From contig QXVZ01012992.1 of assembly GCA_008931825.1 (NCBI GenBank), forward strand, positions 1 through 48,166: DNA of 48,166 nucleotides, in the 5' to 3' direction. The notes below the pieces were generated by a model, which was not told where the DNA came from, did not search any database, and saw only the letters and a list, made by a program, of their open reading frames with translations. Of the stretch, positions 44,701-48,166 are shown piece after piece (the first letter of the stretch is position 1; every line of letters starts with the position of its first letter). This DNA comes from Phallusia fumigata. Taxonomy: Eukaryota; Chordata; Ascidiacea; Phlebobranchia; Ascidiidae. Both the position numbers and the translations under genes were made by a program.

Positions 44701-47700
44701 GGGCTCCTCGATAATGGGCATGAAATTTCCCTTCGGCATTAAATCTGCGCAGATAGAAAGAAGAAAGGGGGTTGCATATGCAAGACTAATACCAAGTCAA
44801 TTTATATCTCCTTTAGGCGAAATGCTAGCCGGCACATTTGCGTGATCACGCGACCCAACGTGTACCAATTTCACAACGATACAATATAACTTTTGTTGTA
44901 GGTTTTAATGAAAGCACGGGTTCCTTTCTGGCACCAAACCACTCTGCTTCGGCCAAAAACACAAGGACTAGTTAGGAACTGTATCCAGTATTTCACACTC
45001 AGAGGAAAACTGATTGAGGACGCCATCGCCGAAAAACAACAGGTAAATGTGGTTGAAAAATATATATTACAAATACATTGTTTCGGATTGTCTTTTAGTA
45101 GAAATGTCTTTAGACTTTTGAGGCGGCACAAAAAACAATTTCGGTGCTTCTACACAAAATTTTTAGTTTTGCCAATTTAATGCCAAAGAGTCGAATCTGT
45201 TTTTTTCGGCTTGCAGAAAGTCTGTGGCGTTGACGAGCTACAAAANCTCAGTGATTACCCCTAAAAAGTAATTTTTAAAAAAGTGTAATACTTTCTATTC
45301 ATATGGTTAAATATAAGAATAAAATTTTTCCAGGGATAATTGTTTGTGTCACCAGTTTGTTTAACCCCTAATCCTTATTGTTCCCAAAAGTGGGTTAAAT
45401 TGTTGAACAACATATCCTAGTCCACGATGTCAGCACCTAGAGTCATCTTTTTTCCAAACAGTAAATCCATTTCTAACGTATATTCCTACATACAGAGCCC
45501 AGCGCTGGAGTCAAGATTCCGTTTCCTCAACAGCAGGTGTCAGTCCATTCCGACACACCAGCACCAGTAGTGTATCTAGTGGCGGAAGTATGGAGTCTTC
45601 TGATCACCGGCCCTACGTCACACGCGGTGATGAGTCACCATGCAAAAGTGCTGACTCACTGATTGCCCGTCAAGCTCTGGAGCTTCTCGTGGCCTGTCTT
45701 GAACTGCGCCCTTCACATTTAGGTAAGTTGAGATCATCTTGCCGTTAATGTAGATTCCTTTTAACGTACCTTGATTTTCTGAACTTACTTATCGAAAAAA
45801 ATAAATGCTATATTTTCAACTGTATAAAATATTTTTTTATTTATTTCTATTTCTCCTTGTCAGAGTCAGAGTAAATGTGACAAAACCTAATTAACCACCA
45901 GTTAAGTGCGCATGAAACCCAACAACGCTGCTTTACATAAAAGAAGTTTAGTCAATAAAACGAAATGTTGTTGAAGAATTGAAACTTCAAAAATACACCA
46001 CAAAATCTATAAATCATTTTACAACTCAAGTTATACTTGATTCGCCTTCAAAAAAACATTTTTTTACACAACAAAATAGTTTTTGTGGAGATAACGTGAT
46101 AAGAATAAAAAATGTTTGCACACGATAAAGTGCAGCACAAAAATACGCAATGCAAAATAAACTGCACCAACAAACATCCTCCTGTTTTCTTTCCGTCTCC
46201 GCAGAATGTTTCTTCGAGGTTGCGCACATCAACAGTTTCATTATCGACATCCTGGTTCAGCCTTCCGATAGCGATGTACGCGATTGTGCGGTGCGTCAGT
46301 TCTACAACCTTTCCAACATCAGCTCAGCCATGAACAAATCGCCGAGACAGAGGTTACTTCAGGTCAGTTCGTCTGTTTCGTTTCGTCTTTTATCGTCAGT
46401 AAACGAAACAACGCTCGAACTTTCATCTTTATTGCAGTTGCGTTGGAGCATTCTTTATTCGCCTTTTTTACTAATTTTTGAAAGTTTTTTTGGTTTACTG
46501 AGCCAGGTCGTGCGGTTAATTATTAAATTTCATTAAATTTTAAATTTCCCTTCGCTATTAAGCATGAAAGAAAGAAGAAAGGTAGTTGCCTATTTAAGAC
46601 TAATACCAAGTCAGTTTATGTCTCCTTTAGGCGAAATGCTAGCCGGCACATTTGCCTGATCACGCGACACAAGGTGTACCAATTTCACAACGCTACAATA
46701 TAACTTTTGTTGTAGGTTTTAATGAAAGCACGGGTTCCGTTCTGGCACCAAACCACTCTGCTTCGGCCAAAAACACAAGGACTAGTTAGGAATTGCATCC
46801 AGTATTTCACACTAAGGGGAAAACTGATTGAGGACGCCATCGCCGAAAAACAACAGGTAAATGTGATTGAAAAATATATATTACAAATACATTGTTTCGG
46901 ATTGTCTTTTAGTAGAAATGTCTTTAGACTTTTGAGGCGGCACAAAAAACAATTTCGGTGCTTCTACACAAAATTTTTAGTTTTGCCAATTTAATGCCAA
47001 AGAGTCGAATCTGTTTTTTTCGGCTTGCAGAAAGTCTGTGGCGTTGACGAGCTACAAAACCTCGAGGACGAAATCTGCTGGCTCACCGAATTCGAAATTC
47101 CCACCTCGACCGAATATGCTGAGTCATCGTCCGCCCGTCACCTTGACAACACTCTGCTGACGGGGCACCTTCGACTCATTAAAATTCTCATGGCGTCACC
47201 CAAAGTCAATAAAAAAAGTATCGGTAAGTACAGATGGGACAAAACAGAAATTGTTCTATTTAGCTGAGTACCGAGCATCTTATGTTAATATATGGTGCTT
47301 GCTAAATAACAAAGCAATTATATTATGACTTCACACATACATGGCGTACCAGTAGTCGCCATTTTTTTTTCAAGCTAAATGCTTTTGACTTTACGGAGAA
47401 ATGTGTTTGTAGGACAAAACGTTTAATGGCTTTCGCATCATAACTTACACCGCTGCGCATCATTCTGATTGTTGAAACACCGAGCATAAAAAAGGGCACT
47501 GCTGGCCGAATAAAATTTGTTTGCACCTTGTGTTACTGATACTTTTTTTGTACTTTACAGGATCGCATTTGATCCCCCGCCTACTGTCCGAATTCCTCTT
47601 TCCTGCATCCAAACTGATTCTGGACGCATCGGCGGCACAGAAGAGGAGCAACCTCTCCATTGCAAGCTTCCAGCCAAAGTGAGTAAACCTTGTCCCAGTG

Positions 47701-48166
47701 GTGTACCTCTGCGTTTTTCAAATCAAATACCTACCTCTGCGTTTTTCAAATCACATAAAAATGTCAAACATGTCTTTTGGCCCGAGAATGATACACTTAA
47801 TGTAATTCGCGTTTTTATCGTGTAAACTTACCCCACCGAATTTGTCAAATGTAAATAGAATTCTATAAAATAATGTCAACTAAATTATTGTGACGTTATT
47901 TATGTGTTTCGTCACAATACCCCAAAGACGGCCAACCTGGCACCGAGTTATGGCATAAGATGTTTGGCCAAACAAGACACTTGGAGTTTTGATTATCTTA
48001 AATAATTTCAGTTTTTTGATCACAAAATTTGACTGGTCAAATCCTGTACTTTACCAGATGTAGTTCCACGGAATCACGTCAAGCCGCTTTCGATCTGCTC
48101 ATCGAAGTTTGTCGCAAATGCACAGAGAATCTGAACCTTCTTGCAACGCAACTTATCTCAATGCAT
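32202..48166 (+). CDS. USP24: USP24 deubiquitinase, N-terminal and scaffold part; runs off the window
   Basis: USP24 is a very large cysteine deubiquitinase. Twenty-eight exons are visible: 32202-32238, 32564-32720, 33012-33118, 33225-33362, 33789-33882, 33948-34065, 34661-34852, 35175-35372, 35642-35800, 36030-36248, 36421-36624, 37511-37672, 38418-38663, 39119-39225, 39340-39432, 40131-40251, 40862-41056, 41491-41602, 41863-42032, 42601-42714, 42836-42962, 43124-43254, 43680-43906, 44380-44537, 44902-45042, 47031-47223, 47561-47678, 48058-48166. Four are assembled twice. The translation follows human USP24 from the UBA domain through ENCTRFLDRCMPE, GHIDQSQYCDKI and HLRLIK blocks to LISMH. 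The USP protease domain lies past the window, so activity cannot be judged. Exons are missing between 41056 and 41491. The N-terminal UBA separates it from USP9X. Confidence 0.95.
33012..34065 (+). CDS. USP24: USP24 exons 3-6: PPxY linker and start of the helical scaffold
   Basis: Exons 33012-33118, 33225-33362, 33789-33882 and 33948-34065. Exon 3 encodes an acidic Asn/Asp-rich linker with PPSY, a PPxY-type WW-binding motif placed like the PPAY of human USP24. Exon 4 carries LVELEGRVFTEDWSIPF, exon 5 ENCTRFLDRCMPE and LLTSNAVQK, and exon 6 WLTDVQEGIHEMLLLFIDLV. Exons 5 and 6 are joined over a 65-nt intron (33883-33947) that splits the Lys codon before the conserved Trp. All phases fit. Confidence 0.93.
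34066..34660 (+). other. USP24 introns longer than 300 nt: contents
   Basis: This intron and those at 32239-32563, 33363-33788, 34853-35174, 37673-38417, 38664-39118, 39433-40130, 40252-40861, 42033-42600, 43255-43679, 47224-47560 and 47679-48057 are AT-rich with GT/AG ends. Apart from the elements and repeats listed separately I see no genes in them. Short open frames inside them have no homology that I recognise. Confidence 0.75.
34661..41056 (+). CDS. USP24: USP24 exons 7-17: helical-repeat scaffold
   Basis: Eleven exons (34661-34852 to 40862-41056) with consistent phases encode an ARM/HEAT-like helical region. Landmarks matching human USP24 are HRGWMVNLINTF, MVKCPHFNAKMNALKE, KILDWLVDTKLLSISL, GHIDQSQYCDKI, VLTLLWDLAHLPKLSP, SFIVRCIEDIKK, QWVVPALKQMHDI, LYLSWNRAKDVW, LDLLGIDMLWRICLE and SVLHSKFLNECYKRLN. 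The stretch after WVVPALKQMH is more basic and diverged. Exon 17 ends in phase 0. Confidence 0.93.
36794..37052. mobile_element. Non-autonomous hAT-type DNA transposon (MITE) with perfect 8-bp TSD
   Basis: A 259-bp element in the USP24 intron 36625-37510. Left end CAGGGGTGTCCAAAGTTT and the reverse complement of the right end CTTGGGTGTCCAAACTTT match at 15 of 18 positions. The element is flanked by ACCTAAGA on both sides (36786-36793 and 37053-37060), an exact 8-bp duplication as made by hAT transposases. It also contains the palindrome GGCCCGCGGGCC. There is no transposase. The ends resemble Charlie-like hAT termini known from vertebrates. Confidence 0.85.
37763..37981. mobile_element. Short TIR element (MITE-like)
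   Basis: A 219-bp segment in the USP24 intron 37673-38417. Its first 21 bp, CGGGATTCACACCAGACGCGG, match the reverse complement of its last 21 bp with one mismatch, and similarity extends about 12 bp further inward. Interior GC is higher than the flanks. Flanking TTTA occurs on both sides a few bp out, so the target duplication is unclear. The TIR looks like those of some PIF/Harbinger-related MITEs, a weak assignment. Confidence 0.7.
39904..39949. other. Perfect-stem hairpin in a USP24 intron
   Basis: ATGGTGGAGCACGCCA and TGGCGTGCTCGACCAT are reverse complements at 15 of 16 positions around a 12-nt loop, and one more outer A-T pair can form. It lies in the intron 39433-40130. The arms are shorter than a typical pre-microRNA. 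It could be an inverted-repeat relic or a structured RNA element. Confidence 0.6.
40041..40104. repeat. 32-bp tandem repeat, two copies
   Basis: The unit starting GTTTTCTATTGCAAA and ending TTTATACATTC occurs twice head to tail (40041-40072, 40073-40104) with one difference. It lies in a USP24 intron. Confidence 0.9.
41403..41403. other. Single-N join inside USP24; exons probably missing
   Basis: An isolated N lies between exon 17 (ends 41056, phase 0) and the next readable exon (41491-41602), which is open only if it starts by completing a split codon (one base, then TCA). The phases cannot join. In human USP24 roughly 200 residues, including a ubiquitin-like segment, lie between these two points. 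No exon-like sequence is visible in 41057-41490. Confidence 0.75.
41491..43254 (+). CDS. USP24: USP24 exons after the join (41491-41602 to 43124-43254)
   Basis: Five exons: 41491-41602, 41863-42032, 42601-42714, 42836-42962 and 43124-43254. They carry NIFRLQYNLEVLSGLLMP, ARAFIQNGGISVILNVLQKE, a Ser-rich linker with ETSLHDGSHGNRR and TPNKRNRRSISRSP, then SSLIVTLVRITWFASACKL. The order and spacing match human USP24. The Ser/Arg-rich linker is a likely disordered, phosphorylatable segment. Internal phases agree throughout. Confidence 0.9.
42113..42240. mobile_element. Short hAT-like TIR element, degraded
   Basis: A 128-bp AT-rich segment in the USP24 intron 42033-42600. Its right end, read in reverse complement, is CAGTGGTTCTCAACC, a classic hAT terminus. 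The left end is CATTTGTTCTCAACC (12 of 15 the same, counting only C, A, T and the GTTCTCAACC core in register). The candidate 8-bp flanks agree at only 5 positions, so the insertion is old. Confidence 0.6.
43357..47058 (+). repeat. Assembly duplication of four USP24 exons (43357-45245 and 45247-47058)
   Basis: Copy 1 holds exons 43680-43906, 44380-44537, 44902-45042 and a 29-nt stub of the next at 45217-45245, cut by the N at 45246. Copy 2 holds 45496-45722, 46205-46362, 46716-46856 and the full exon 47031-47223. Exon lengths are identical. Changes in the exons that I compared are silent, for example TTT/TTC, CGT/CGA and ACT/ACC in one segment. Introns differ by SNPs and indels, including about 70 bp absent from copy 2. 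A real transcript should use only one set. Confidence 0.92.
45496..46856 (+). CDS. USP24: Second assembled copy of USP24 exons (likely other allele)
   Basis: Exons 45496-45722, 46205-46362 and 46716-46856 repeat 43680-43906, 44380-44537 and 44902-45042. They encode the Ser-rich SVSSGGSMESS linker, SADSLIARQALELLVACLEL, the FIIDILVQPSDSDVR block and VLMKARVPFWHQTTLLRPKT. They splice correctly both from 43254 and into 47031, so this set is equally valid. They should not be counted as extra exons. Confidence 0.88.
47031..48166 (+). CDS. USP24: USP24 last visible exons (47031-47223, 47561-47678, 48058 to edge)
   Basis: The first exon encodes KVCGVDELQNLEDEICWLTE and TGHLRLIKILMASP. The second encodes SHLIPRLLSEFLFPASKLIL. 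The third encodes ESRQAAFDLLIEVCRK and ends LISMH at the window edge, still open. In human USP24 this point is shortly before the USP catalytic domain, so the Cys box should follow just outside the window. Confidence 0.93.
47704..47752. repeat. 28-bp direct repeat
   Basis: TACCTCTGCGTTTTTCAAAT occurs at 47704 and again at 47732, a 28-bp period, within the USP24 intron 47679-48057. The second copy is truncated. Confidence 0.85.

Noticed and set aside
43357..47058. Real biological tandem exon duplication in USP24
   Set aside because: The first copy stops mid-exon at an N and the coding changes I compared are silent, which fits allelic copies placed in series.

Overview
The window looks like nuclear DNA from a sea squirt of the genus Ciona. 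The reasons are compact intron-rich genes with one 65-nt intron, AT-rich spacers, clear metazoan orthologues and very high allelic divergence between duplicated blocks. Ciona savignyi is my guess. The single-N joins flanked by near-identical copies are what one expects when two divergent haplotypes are merged into one reference. The species call is inference. The window is not prokaryotic, and I see no operons, CRISPR arrays, rRNA or tRNA genes.

There are three genes. (1) A GATA transcription factor of the GATA1/2/3 class (the ascidian GATAb type) lies on the plus strand from 4078 onward. Exon 1 is 4078-4366, exon 2 is 10164-10994 (with a possible alternative proximal start at 9986), and exon 3, carrying the N-terminal zinc finger, is 16839-16984. 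The DNA-binding C-terminal finger is not in the readable sequence. A good splice acceptor ends exactly where the run of N begins (24430-25385), so that exon is probably in the gap. (2) TRIP13/PCH2, an AAA+ ATPase, lies on the minus strand at 29031-30718. It is complete at 431 codons and has only two exons. (3) The giant deubiquitinase USP24 lies on the plus strand from 32202 past the end of the window. Twenty-eight exons encode the N-terminal UBA domain and a long stretch of the helical scaffold. The protease domain lies beyond the window.

Layout: 1-4011 is upstream DNA with an A-rich tandem repeat and a promoter-like CRE/YY1 cluster. 4012-25385 is the GATA gene with three long introns that contain GC-richer islands, CRE sites, and an inverted GATA palindrome next to CCAAT and TATA boxes. 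25386-29030 is intergenic. 29031-30718 is TRIP13. 30719-32201 is the divergent TRIP13/USP24 promoter interval. 32202-48166 is USP24, whose introns hold short TIR elements, including one with a perfect 8-bp target duplication.

Assembly faults matter here. Seven isolated N bases (2499, 14709, 15593, 27777, 28050, 41403, 45246) mark joins. At four of these joins the flanking sequence is repeated with SNPs and small indels (14595-16455, 27778-28319, 43357-47058), which fits both alleles placed in series. The 43357-47058 copy duplicates four USP24 exons. At 41403 the reading phase does not match across the join and the ubiquitin-like segment expected in USP24 is absent, so exons are probably missing. 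The three genes have no obvious shared pathway: GATAb is developmental, TRIP13 remodels HORMA proteins in meiosis and the spindle checkpoint, and USP24 removes ubiquitin.
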